NCBI GenBank assembly: GCA_000727475.1
Contig: KL647299.1
Span: 3,209,615-3,273,614, forward strand
Reading direction: 5' to 3'
DNA length: 64,000 nucleotides
Source: Sarcocystis neurona
Lineage: Eukaryota; Apicomplexa; Conoidasida; Eucoccidiorida; Sarcocystidae
Shown here: piece after piece, positions 1 to 10,659 of the stretch
How the letters are laid out: each line of letters opens with the position of its first letter
How positions within the stretch are numbered: the first letter of the stretch is position 1
The notes under the pieces: model-generated
What the model was told of the DNA's origin: nothing
Database searches by the model: none
What the model saw: only the letters and a program-made list of their open reading frames with translations
Made by a program: the position numbers and the translations under genes

Positions 1-104
1 CGACAGAAAGAAAGACACACCCCACACAACATCCCGTACGCGGTCCGCGCTCAAGTCACACAAAAAGAAAAGCGCTCTACCGCATATACACGTCTAAAGT
101 TGCC

Positions 105-250
105 CACATATATACATATATATATATATATATGTATATGGATATATATGTACGTTTCTATGGATAACCCGACACATATATATATACATAAATGTATAGA
201 GACATATACATATATGGACATATCCACATATATATGTATATATGAATGGA
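105..250. repeat. AT-rich microsatellite
   Basis: Imperfect runs of TA and ATAC-type repeats. The first 400 bases hold no convincing gene. Similar tracts recur between genes throughout the window. Confidence 0.8.
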
Positions 251-1382
251 CAAGTTAGAATATATGAAGGTGCCGTAGATGGAGGCTACACGAAGATGTG
301 ACAAGAATAGCAGTTCTTTTTTAAATGGGAAGGAGAAGCAGATGAGAGGAGCAGACAACAGCAACAACAGGCAACGCATGCAGTGCAGCAAGAGCGTCTC
401 AAAAAATACTCTGGGGCAAATGGAGCAGAGAAATAGGAGGAGCACGAGCAGCAGCACTTGACAGCGTCGTGCTGCAGTTGGCGCACCATGCATAGAGAAG
501 CAGCCGCTGAAGCGCAGGAGGCAGGAAAGATGAAGCAGCAGACGAGCGCCGCAGCAGCTGTTGCAAAGGCTACGCAGCAGAAGCGACTCTGCGGCAGCAG
601 CAGCAGCGAGTCTGGAGCAGCAGCAGCAGCAGAAGGGAATCTGAGGCAGCAGCAGAAGCGACTCTGAAGCAGCAGGACCGGCAGCAAAAGCGACTCTTAT
701 TAAGCAGCAACAGGGGCAGCAGAAGCGACTGTGGAGCAACACCAGCAGCAGCAGCTCCTGTAGAGCAGCAGCAGCAACAGCAAGAGCGAGAAGCCCTGTC
801 ACGCCGTTACTTAGGCAGCCTCCCTGTCGAGGAATGGACTGCCGCAGCAGCAGCAGCAGTTCAGCGAAGCAGTCGTGGCCAGAAGCGGCAGATGACAGCA
901 GCAGCAGCAACCCGCACCGCGGACGAAGCAAACGAAAGTCGCAGCAGAGCGAGGAAGCATCAGCTGCAGGGCGGAGAGGGCGAGCAGCAGCAGCGGCACA
1001 GATGCAACAGCAGCAGCAGCAACAGCAGAGAGCGCGAGCAGCAGCATCAAGAGCAGAGAGCGTCAGAAGGAGCAGCGAGAACAGAGAGCACGAGGCGGAG
1101 CAGCAAGGAGCAGCTGGAGGAGAGAGAGCAGCAGCACCACAACAGCAGCAGCAGGTTTAGGCAGAGCAGCAGCAAGCCGAAGCGCGCAGTTCGCAGCAGT
1201 AGGCGCAGGATGGGGTGCCGCAGCAGAACAGCAGCAGCAGGAAGAAAAAGAAGAATTGCTTAGAGGAGAGAAGCACCGCGGGGAGAAAGAGCAGAATAAA
1301 AAGAAGAAGCAACGGCAAGACGACGGAAATGTGCAACCCCGCAGAAGCAGCAAGAGAATAAAAAGGTGAATCAATGTACTAC

Positions 1383-2490
1383 CTGAATTCCCACTGGTGA
1401 AGGTCGACCAGCAACCGACGGCATCGCGAGAAGTGCATGCGCAGATGCTCCAACGCCTGAAGACGAAGCAGCGCTTCTTCACCCTGCAGCAGCAGCAACA
1501 GCAGCAGCGATAACAACGAAACACCAGCAGGAACAGCAACAGCGGCACCCTTATACCGGCATCAACATCAGCGTTAAAACAGCAACAGCAGCAGCAGCAA
1601 CACCAAGCTAACAGTGGCATTAGCAGGAGCAACAGCGTTAGAGCAACACAGCAGTAGCTACAGCAGCAGGCGTGCGGCAGCGACTGTGCGAGCAGCAGCA
1701 CAGCAGCAGCACAGCACGGGCATGCGCAACAACATCGCCAGCAGCAGCCTCACCGAGAACAGACCTGGGCCACCAGCAGCAACAGCAGGAGTGGCAACAG
1801 CAGGAGCAGCAAGGGTCGCAGCAGCAGGAGCAGCAAGAACAACAACAGCAGGAGCAGCTGCGGCAGCAACAGCAGGAGCGGCAACAGCAGCAGCGGCAAC
1901 AACACGAGCAACAAGGGCAGCAACAGGGGGGGCAGCTGCAGCAGCAGCAAGAGCAGGAGCCGCAACAGCAGGTGCGGCAACAAGAGGAGCAGCAACGGCA
2001 TGAGCAGCTAGGGCAGCAACAGCAGGAGCAGCAAACAGCAACCGCAGCGGCAACACTAGTAGCACGCATACACCTGTGACTGCGTCTATCTGTCTCGCTG
2101 CTCGCACGTGCGTCTGCACGTCTCCCTCGGTCTCCGTCTCTATTCTCTTCTGAACGTAGGAATCCTTACTCACACATATGCGTATATATGTATATGTATG
2201 TATGCACAGGTATCGCACTACAGTGCACGTGTTGTGCTGCTTGAGAAGCGAAGCAGGGGAAGAAGAGAGGACGAAGAACAGCGGAGGGGAGAGGAGAAAG
2301 AAAATGTGCAGCTGCTGAGACCCACACAGACCTGCCGAGAATGGCTCGAAAAAGAAACGGCAGAAAGGGCGGTCCCAAGCTTCAGCTGCAGCTGCTGCAG
2401 CTGCTGCGACAACGCCGCTGCTGTCTGTAGACACCCGGGCGCTGATGCATGCAGCTGCTCCATCTCTTCGTCGAGTCTTGCGAACGCGAC
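1383..2490 (-). CDS. partial helical protein, possibly COG7-like Golgi tethering subunit
   Basis: Two minus-strand exons can be joined. The first, 2490-2332, is 159 nt, follows a pyrimidine-rich stretch ending in CAG, and ends CAG|GTCTGT. The second, 1483-1383, follows a CTG-rich acceptor and ends before GTAGTA. Both begin in phase 0. Together they give about 86 residues of amphipathic helix that start VAFARLDEEMEQL and end LLVDLHQWEF. Spacing and pattern resemble the N-terminal coiled coil of COG7 (conserved oligomeric Golgi complex, retrograde intra-Golgi transport): a Pro followed by helical Leu/Ala heptads, then an RM pair and a terminal acidic-x-x-W motif, with almost the same number of residues between the landmarks. 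This comparison is from memory and unaligned by software. Upstream and downstream exons were not found, so the gene is incomplete, and another coiled-coil protein would fit as well. Confidence 0.4.
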
Positions 2491-2639
2491 CTGGTCCACC
2501 GCCACAGCAGCAGGAACAGCAGCAGTAGGGAGGAAAACAGCAGGAGGAGGAAGCAAAGCAGTAGATGCAAGAGAGCGTGTAGCAGGAGGAAGAACAGCAA
2601 CAGAGAGACGAGCCGCAGCCGGGTAACACCGACAGCAGC

Positions 2640-2830
2640 AGGGGAGCAGCAGCAGCAGGACGAACTGCAGCAGGCCCACCAGCAACAACAGGGAGAAGAG
2701 CGGCAGCAGCAACAGCAGCAGCAAGAACAGCAGGCCCACCAGCAGCAACAGGGAGAAGAGCAGCAGCAGCAACAGCAAGAACAGCAGCAGGCCCACCAGC
2801 AGCAAAGAGAAGAGCAACAGCACGAGCGAG
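2640..2830 (+). repeat. imperfect tandem repeat, about 60 bp unit
   Basis: Three related copies of a segment containing AGGCCCACCAGCAGCAACAG followed by GGGAGAAGAG and CAG runs. On the plus strand it reads as Gln-rich with recurring QAHQQQ. On the minus strand it reads as Leu-rich. It lies upstream of the minus-strand helical exons, so it is probably intronic or flanking. Confidence 0.6.
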
Positions 2831-3786
2831 AGCAGGGGCGAGAGGACGCAGCAGCAGGAACGGCAGTCGATAGGGAAGAACAGCAGAGCAGCAACGTGGG
2901 GCGAAGCAGAGACCGGCCACTGCAGCACCAGCAGCAGGAGAACACTGCTTCCACGTCGACGACAGCAGTTGCTCTGTTGAAACAGTTTGCTGCCAGCAAC
3001 AAGACAGCCGCGGCCAGACTGCTGCAGCAGCGCGTGCAACCGCATGCACCCAAAATACACACCCACACACACGTGCCTGCATCAGACAGCGTCACCTGCC
3101 AGGAGAACCTCCAAGTCTCCACACACCCCACACATCTACACATCGAGACACACATATATTCACTCAGTTGGACTGATGGAGAAGACGTACACCCCACCCA
3201 CCAAACGAGACGTATATCTACTCATTCGAACAGAGTCGTCGAAGAGATACCGAAGGACACACCAACGAGGCACCTCACAACAAACTAAGAAGCACATCTA
3301 CATATATACGAATGCATGCATGCATAGAGAGAAAGGAACATATCAACACGCATGCGTACACGCATGCATACGTATATGGGGACAGAGAAAGAGGGAGGTA
3401 TACACAGAGGGAGAGGGCATGCAGCAGATTGAATCCGGAGAAGTCAAGTGGATAATTCTTGGCGACCAGAGAAGTCCACTTCAATGAAACGAAAGCAAGT
3501 CAGATGCGAATATGAAGACATGCATATATACTCACTCTCTCTGTGTGTATACATATACATTTGCTTCTCTTCCCCCCTCTCTGTTTATAAGTAGTATATA
3601 TTAATATCTTCCTCTGGCTGTACGTGTACATATACATAAATATATATTACACACACACACGTAGACTGCCGTCTCTCTGTCTGTCTGTTTATACACGTAT
3701 TTCTCTGTGTGTCTCCATCTCTATTGGTGTCTCCGTCTCCGTCTCCCTTCGTCTTCCTGTTTCTGTGGACGGCTTGGTTTGTCCAC

Positions 3787-5303
3787 CTACAAATTCTTCT
3801 CTACGAAGGGGAAGCTACGCAGAAGCGATTTTCCAAAAAAGGACGGCGTCTCTTCAGCAGCCACGGAGACGGGGAGACGGGGAGACGGGGACGGCATCAA
3901 AGTGGGGACACACGTACGTCCCCCGGGAGACAGCGCGAGGAGACGGAGAAGCAGCTGCATTTCTGCATCAATCGAAAGCAGCAAAGTGCCCAAATTTATA
4001 GAGGTGCATGCCTGGGAAGAAGGCAGCAGAAACAGACATACCGCAACTTTTGCATCGACGACACTCTGCAGCCGCAGCAGGGCCCTGAGGAGGTACTCCG
4101 CCTTCTGCTGCTGCTGCTTCTCTTCTGCTTCTTCCCCACATGTTGGCTTCTTCCCCTCTCCGCCGTCGCCCGGAGCAGCCGCGGTGCTCTGCTGCTCCTT
4201 CTCTGCAGCAGCTGCAACGCGGGGTCCTCCCCCGCCTCTTGAAGCATCGCGTCCTGCAACAGCCGCAGCAGCAGCAGCGCCACCCCAGCAGCAAGTAGAC
4301 GACCTGCAGCATCGCGGCAGCGAAGACGAAGCAGCAGCAGTGGTGCAGACGCAGCAACACCAGCAGTAGCGGCGTGCAGGCGGAAGCAGCAGCAGCAGTG
4401 GTGCAGAGGCAGCAACACCAGCAGCGGCGTGCAGGCGGAGGCAGCAGCAGCAGCAGCGGCGTCCAGAGTGAGGCGGCAGCAGCAACAAAGGGAGGGGCAG
4501 CAGCAGTGCAGGGAGAGAGAGCGGCAGCAGCGTTTGTGGGGAAGACCCACCGATAGCAGCAGCAGCAGCCGTTTTTAAGTATTTATCTAGGTACTTCGCA
4601 GCTGCTGCAGCAGTGTGCGCTGCAACAACGTCAGAAGGTGCCGCCGCTGCTGCAGCACCATCCCGCCGCGCTACTTCAGCAGGAGCCCCGACAAAAGAAG
4701 CAGCCTGGGCAGGCGCGTCGCCGCTGCTTCTCGCAGCTGGACCAGCAGAAGGCAGCAGCAGCAACGGCTCAGCAGCAGCTGCTGCTGCAGGAGCAGCTTG
4801 TCGCCGCCAGGGAGAGGAAGACGAAGCAGACGAAGAAGCAGCAGAGAAGAAAACTTCCCCTCCTGCTGCTGCCGCGGAGGGGGGGTCGGAGGGCGTGGAA
4901 GACTGCGGCCTGCCCGCTCTGCTGCGGCCATCGCTGCACTACTGCTCGGCAGCAGCGTCTCCTTCAGCGAAGGCAGCTGCTTCGTTTACTGCCAGCAGCA
5001 GCAGCAGCCGGCTCCCGTGGGTCTCTGCTGCTGCTCGGAGCTGTGACGACAGGCGAGTCTGCTGCTCCTGCTGCTCAAAAGTGAGAGAAAACGCAGCCGA
5101 GAGATACGCCTGCTTCCGGGAGCCCGCCCGCTCCACCTGCGGGGCTGCTGCTGGCGCCTCTCGGCTGTGATGCTTCTCCGCTGCTGCTGCCGTCGCAGCT
5201 GCTGCCGTCGCAGCTGCTGCTGCTGGCTCTGCTGCTGTCGGCTCAAGTGCACGGGCTGCGTCGTGGCTAAGCGCGAAAGACGGTGTGTGCGACGGAAACT
5301 GCA
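3787..5303 (-). pseudogene. Ala/Gln-rich minus-strand frame interrupted by one TAG
   Basis: The minus strand is open from about 5303 to 3787 except for one TAG at 4941-4939. Both sides have mixed composition rather than pure repeat: upstream SRKQAYLSAAFSLTFEQQEQ, downstream GGEVFFSAASSSASSSSPW and then KAEYLLRALLRLQSVVDAK. A consensus-like donor (GCG|GTATGT) near 4036 may end the exon before the final part of the frame. No ATG lies near the 5' end, so an upstream exon is needed; CTGCAG near 5303 could be the acceptor. The stop lies in GAGCAGTAGTGCAGC, one base from a CAG codon. It could be a disabled gene, a short intron, a sequencing error or a polymorphism. No domain was recognised. Confidence 0.35.
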
Positions 5304-5379
5304 GCAGGGAGAAGTTCACCCAATTCCCCTACTTCAGCGTTGAGACGGCAAGCATGCAGCATACCTCTTTATAGACCTA

Positions 5380-5510
5380 CACCCGTACACACACATATAT
5401 GTGTATATATGAATACACACATATGTGCACGTACATATACACATACACACACATACACATATACATGCATGCATTGGTCAGAAATTTCCACATACGTGTG
5501 TGGAGGTGTA
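5380..5510. repeat. CA/TA microsatellite
   Basis: Imperfect ACACAT/ATACAC repeats, with no coding signal on either strand. Confidence 0.7.
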
Positions 5511-7133
5511 GGAAGTAATTAACTGCTGATGGAAGGCTGAGAAGTTCCAGACGGCGACACTCGTACGAATGGGCACGAAGAGGTGCTGCTGCGCCTTCTG
5601 CGGAGACACACGTGCGGCGCGTCGCAGCGAGACGCACAAAACCACCGCAGCGGGTTGACACGGAGACGCGAGACAACGTGGGGAGAGACGGGGAAGTGGG
5701 GGGTGATGGAGACGGAGACAGCGAGACACGGGGAAGAGACGGGAAGGGGCGGGAAGAAATGAGCAGCAATTCGCGCGGCGTCGATCGGCTGCCTGGTCAG
5801 GAAGGGGCCGCGTCCAGCAGGGCAGCTCCAGGGCGTTGAAGCGCCCACAGCAGCAGACATAGAGCCGACAAAATGTCCACAGATACATATGTACACGCAT
5901 GCATGCAAATACTTCCACACCTCCTGAGAGAGGGGAAGAAAGGGAGAATTTATACATATATATATGGGTGCGCATGCATGCACATAGATATATAGGCGTA
6001 TAGGGGTCTCTCTGTCCTCTTCTTGTCTGCCTTTCTATACATATATATAGGTATGTAACATACACGTGTGTCTCCGCAGAAGGTGCAGCAGCACCTCTTA
6101 CATAATGTGGCTGCGCGCGGGAGGGAAGCAGCCGTGTGTGCGTCGGTTCTATGGCGCGGGGCTCTGCAGGTGGAGAGAAGAAGGCGCCCTGCTGCTGCCG
6201 GGACGGCCTGAGCAGCTGCGAGCAGCAGCAGAGTCCTTAGACGCAGGCTGCACGGAGTCTTGCAAGCAGCAGCAGGAATAGCAGCAACGCACGGAGGAGG
6301 AGAAGAGGCGGCAGCAGCAGCAGCAAGGTGAGAAGCCGTCCCCTCGTGAAGAGGCGGCGTCGACGGCCCGCATCCAGCAGCAGGCGCGGGATAAGAAGAC
6401 GCGCCGCTGAAGCCGCAGGAGCAGCGGCAGCCCCTGCTGCAGAGGTAGCGGCGCTGCTTCACAGAGTCAGAGGTCGGCGTTGGTGCAGCAGCTGCAGCAG
6501 CAGTGCGCTTCTGTGAGGCAGCAGGTGTGGGCCACCGACGGCAGCGGCAGAAAAGAGGAGGCGTGAGAAAGCCAGCAGTGCCGGCAGCAGGAGGGCAGCA
6601 GCAGCAGCAGGTTTTTGCCGCAGACCTCCTCACCCAAGCAGCTGCAGCAGCAGGACACGAAGTAACGCAGCGCAACTTTTCAGCCGCAGCAACAGCAGCA
6701 GCAGTAGACGAAGCCGCAGCAGCCGCAACTGAAGAAGCAGCAGCGGCGGCAGTTAGTGAGACGCTGGTGAAAAGAAGCAGCAGCAAAAGCAGCTGAAGAG
6801 CAGCAGCAACAGTCGAGGAGGCAGCGGCGCGGCCGCAGCTGAAGAAACAGTAGTAGCAGCACTTGAAGAGGCAGCAGCAGCAGTTGAAGAAGAAGACGCA
6901 GCAGCAGCAGTTGAAGAAGCAGCGGGAGCTGCTAAGAAAGGAGCAGCTCAGCGCCGTAAAGGAGAGGAGGACCCGTGTGTGATCTCTGTCTACTTCACAT
7001 ACATACACACTCGACGACGCTGCTGCAAAAAGGTAGCCGTCGTCCACAGGAGCAACAGATGTAGGTGTGGTTAATAGGAATGTAAACCGATACGGAAGTC
7101 TACCTGGACACACGTCCTTCAACTTCTGTTGAA

Positions 7134-7682
7134 ATGTGGGGAAAAAAAGTTAAAGAAGCTCGTGCAGCGCACAGGGAGAACACGCCTTCGCAGCGACAGC
7201 GACAGCGACAGCAGCCGCGGGAGGCGGAGGGGAGAGCCCCAGCAGCAGCAGCAGCAGAGTGTCTCAGCTGCAGTAGCCGCCGCAGTGGCACCGCGGCTAC
7301 CGCAGCAGCAGCGACAAAAGCAGCAGCAGCGCCGCAGCTATTGCGGCAGCAACAGAGGAGCGGCTGCACCGGCAGCAGCAGGAGCTGTAGTGGCAGCAGC
7401 AGCCGTGCAGACACACGTAGCTCCTGTGTGCACGTAGAAGGGGTGGACGGCGCAGCAGCGTTCACCAAAATGCAACAAGACGAGCTTGCGGAGGAAGTTT
7501 ATTCAACCGAGGTCGTCTCTGGGAGAAAGGCAAGCCTGGCGAGGACCGAGAAAGAGACGAAGAGAGACACAATCTCGAGAGAGTGCGAGGCCAGCGCAGG
7601 CAGCAGCTTCCTCAGCAAGCCTGCTGCTGCTCACGCAGTTCAACATTGGGTGGGACACGCACGCGCATGTAGCCTTCTTTGA
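7134..7682 (+). CDS. hypothetical protein with Ala/Gln/Ser repeats
   Basis: A frame of 182 residues starting at a true ATG (GAAATGTGG, purine at -3). It opens with a basic segment (MWGKKVKEARAAHREN), passes through Ala, Gln and Ser repeats encoded by CAG-type triplets, and ends with mixed sequence including AAFTKMQQDELAEEVYSTEV and a Lys/Arg/Glu-rich stretch. No domain, signal peptide or membrane span is visible. The frame could be a single-exon gene or an exon of something longer. The opposite strand is also open over part of the region, which lowers confidence. Confidence 0.3.
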   Translation: MWGKKVKEARAAHRENTPSQRQRQRQQPREAEGRAPAAAAAECLSCSSRRSGTAATAAAATKAAAAPQLLRQQQRSGCTGSSRSCSGSSSRADTRSSCVHVEGVDGAAAFTKMQQDELAEEVYSTEVVSGRKASLARTEKETKRDTISRECEASAGSSFLSKPAAAHAVQHWVGHARACSLL

Positions 7683-7734
7683 CGAAATCAGGGAAACAAG
7701 CAAATCACGCGTGTGCAATTGCTACTGGCCAACT

Positions 7735-9480
7735 GCGGCTGCTCAACTGCTGCTGTTCGGCTGCTGCTGCTGCTGCTCGGCTACTGCTGCTGCTCGGCTA
7801 CTGGTCGACTGGTGCTAGCTGTGTTTGTGTTTTCTGCTCTTCTGCTTCCCGCCAGACGCACGTGGGCACTCTCTCCGTCGCCGGTGCTGCTGCTGCTGCT
7901 GGTGCAGCACACCACTACGCTGCTGCTGTGTTGTGCTTGCTGCCTTTGCTACTGCTGCCGTTGTTGCACACGCTGCTGCCGCTGCTGTACACCATCCATC
8001 ACTAGTACTGCGCGGTGCTGCCGCAGCTCTACGCTTTCCGATGCTCATGCTGCCCGCTTTCCCGCTGCTGCTGGCCGAGGCCTCCTGTGCCGCCATGGAG
8101 GGGGGGAGCGGTAGCCTGCGTGCTGCTGTTGCCCCCGGACCACCCGCCTCCTACCTCCGCAAGACAACCACGGCGCCGGTCGCGCACACGAACTAACTAA
8201 CTAGCCGCGGCAGCAACGGGAACTGCAGCGACGACAGCACAAGAAGTCAAGCAGCAGGAAGGGAGCAGCGGAAGCTGTTGCACTGGCCCCCTAAACAGAA
8301 CAAGGCGCAGCAGCAGTCGTCGCAGCAGCGCCAGCAACGGCAGCAATGGGACGCAGCAATGCGCGGCAGCAACACGCGGTAGCAACGCGCGGCAGCAACG
8401 CGCGGCAGCAACAGCAGCAGAAACAGCAGCAAGTGATGCTGCTGTGTACTTCTCAACTGCTTCACAAGGACCTCACACACTGTTCCTTGCCCCTCAGGGA
8501 GGGGAGTTATCCTGGAGCTGCAGCACACCGTGTATATGTATATGCGTAGAGGCAGACGTCCACATATGCAGCTGCAGTTGCTTGCTGTTAGTGAACCTTC
8601 ACATAAAAATATGTGTGTACATACACCCGAGTACGCTCCAGCAGCTGCTGCTGCTGTTACGCCTTCCTAGCTCGTTGCTGCTCATCTGCTGCTGCTGCTT
8701 TGCTAACGCACGCGTGCCACTGCCGCGCTGCCAGTTCGCTGCCACTGCAGCCGGCTTCTGCTGCTGCTGCTGCTGCCGTTCTGCTGGTGCGGCTGCTGCC
8801 GTTCTGCTGCTGCGGCTGCTGCCGTTCTGCCGCTGCCGCGACCGCCACTTTGTTGCTGCTCCGACATACATAATTATCTGGCTCCTGCTGCATGTGCCGC
8901 TCGGATGGTGCTGCTCTTCTGTGCAGCCTCCGCCCCTCCGTTCCTGCTGTGCTGCTGCGCTGCTTGTCTGGCCTGCAGCAGCAATTTTCGCGACGGCGGG
9001 TGTTGCTCCTGCTGTGCTGCTCCTGCTGCTGCTCTTCCTACTGCATGTGGCTTGCATTTCAAGCACACACACAAAAGCGCAGCAGCAGCGGCTGCACATC
9101 GGCACCACTGCGGCTCTCCAGGTTTCCCAAGCCGCCCCTCTCAACGCTGCTGCTGCTACAGCTCCACCACACGCTTTCCGGCTGCAGGTGGCAGACGCGG
9201 GCAGTGCCTGCTCCTGCTACTGCTGCCTGCCGTACCGTCACCTGGGTCGTACTGCTGCTGCTGCAACAGGACAACACCTTGCTGCTGCTGCAGGCCCGCA
9301 TTGCTGCTTCTAATGAAGATGGGTAGCTGGTGCACGTGCTGACGACCTTCAGAGTCCCGTCGCTGCTGCGCTTACGCCTGCTGCTATTGCTGCAGTGCAC
9401 CAGCTACAGCTGCCACAGCACAACCACAGCTGGTGACGAGGCTTGCTCCCCTTCACTCCACACTGCTGCTGTTGCTGCAC
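7735..9480. repeat. CTG-dense block
   Basis: The trinucleotide orientation flips relative to the preceding block: CTG/GCT/TGC now lies on the plus strand. A plus-strand frame of 289 codons (8444-9313) crosses it. Only its last third, with KAQQQRLHIGTTAALQ and a following Ala-rich part, looks like protein. The rest is Leu/Cys runs. It may contain an exon but no start or splice sites are convincing. A 13-bp motif related to GCGCGGCAGCAAC is repeated about four times near 8357-8410. Confidence 0.6.
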
Positions 9481-9483
9481 ACT

Positions 9484-9570
9484 CTTCATATATATATATC
9501 TATATATATTTATATATGTAGAGAGAGAGAGACACACATAAATAAATATATACATATATATATACACACA
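9484..9570. repeat. AT microsatellite
   Basis: TATATA runs with GAGAGA and ACACAC segments, with no gene. Confidence 0.75.
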
Positions 9571-9739
9571 CAGACACTTACATAGGTAGCAACGTAACTC
9601 TCCGTAAGGCAGTGCGTATAGGTACGTATATAACCCGCATGCATGTGTGTACATATATGTATAGACACGTTTTCATACTAACGGCCGTTGACGTTCCACG
9701 ATTTACTTCGGCAGCACGTGTGCGAATAAGAGATGGAAG

Positions 9740-10659
9740 AACGATAGCAACAAAAGCAACAGCAGCAGAAGCAGCAGCAAAGGCAGCACCAGCAAATGCA
9801 GCACCAGCAAGGGCAGCAGCAGCAAAGGCAGCAGCAGCAGCGAAAACGGCAGCAGCAGTAGAAGCAGCAGCTGCTGCGGGAAGATAACGAAGACCAGCAC
9901 TGCAGCAGCTGCAGTTGAAGAGGTAGCTGCAGCAGAAGAAGCAACACCATCACCCGCAGCAGCGGCCCCTGAGGAGCAGCGACCGCAGCAGCAGCAAAAT
10001 CACCACAACAGCGGCAGCAGCAGCAAAACCGATGCAGCAGCAGCGGCAGCAGTAGTCGTGTGGGACCGCAGGAGGAGCAGCAGCACCAACGCAGGCAGCA
10101 ACAGAAACAGCAGCAGCAGAAGCCATTTCCACCGGTCCATACATATTCACGCGGCTGCCCCAGCACCTACCACAGCAGCACTTAGCAGCGAGAGGGGGAA
10201 AAGCAGCTGCAGCGGGAGCATCAGCAGCAGCTGAGGACCACCGACAGCAGCTGCAGCAGCGTCAACAGCAGCCGTCGCTGCAGCCGCAGCAGCGGCACCA
10301 CCCATACGAAGAGCCGCAGTGACACCAGAGCAGCGGGGGAGGCGCCTGTAGAAAGGCAACTGCAGCAGCTGCACCAGACGCAGCAACGGCAGCAGCAGCT
10401 GAAGCAGCTGCAAGGGAAGCAGCAACAGAGGCAGACGCAACGGGAAGTGCAGCAGCACGAACGGCGTAGCGGGCACACGTAGGAACACGGGGAGAAGCAG
10501 CAGCAGCCTGGACGCAGCGGGAGCAGCTGGACGACGGCAGCGGGCGGCAACAGCAGCAGCAGACAGATAGGAGAGGTTTCAGTGTGAGCAGCAGCAAGAG
10601 CAAGAAGAATAGCATCAGAGCGTTAGCCGCAGAAGCTCCCGCAGCAATTCAACTAGCTG
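9740..10659 (+). other. CAG-rich flank upstream of helicase frame
   Basis: Open Ala/Gln frames lie here, for example one with EEVAAAEEATPSPAAAAPEE near 9.9-10.1 kb. It may hold 5' exons or the leader of the helicase gene, but no ATG or splice pair could be fixed. The 5' end of the helicase gene is therefore uncertain. Confidence 0.4.

Larger units (their letters stand above)
392..7430. repeat. CAG-dense block (mostly CAG on plus strand)
   Basis: Clusters of CAG/GCA/AGC triplets recur every few tens of bases, with the orientation switching to CTG at about 4.1-4.2 and 4.6-5.25 kb. All three frames of such DNA stay open, so long frames of Leu, Cys or Ser here are not evidence of genes. Only frames that also contain mixed-composition sequence are listed as candidates. 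The stretch 5.5-7.1 kb contains such repeats plus GT/AT microsatellites and no frame that I can defend as a gene. Confidence 0.85.

Noticed and set aside
1..250. Telomere or subtelomere at the window edge
   Set aside because: No TTTAGGG-type array at either end. The single TTTAGGG near 36425 is isolated.
1750..2001. Pure Leu, Cys or Ser frames in CAG/CTG DNA (many places, this is one example)
   Set aside because: Triplet repeats leave all six frames open. Without mixed-composition sequence these are not evidence of genes.
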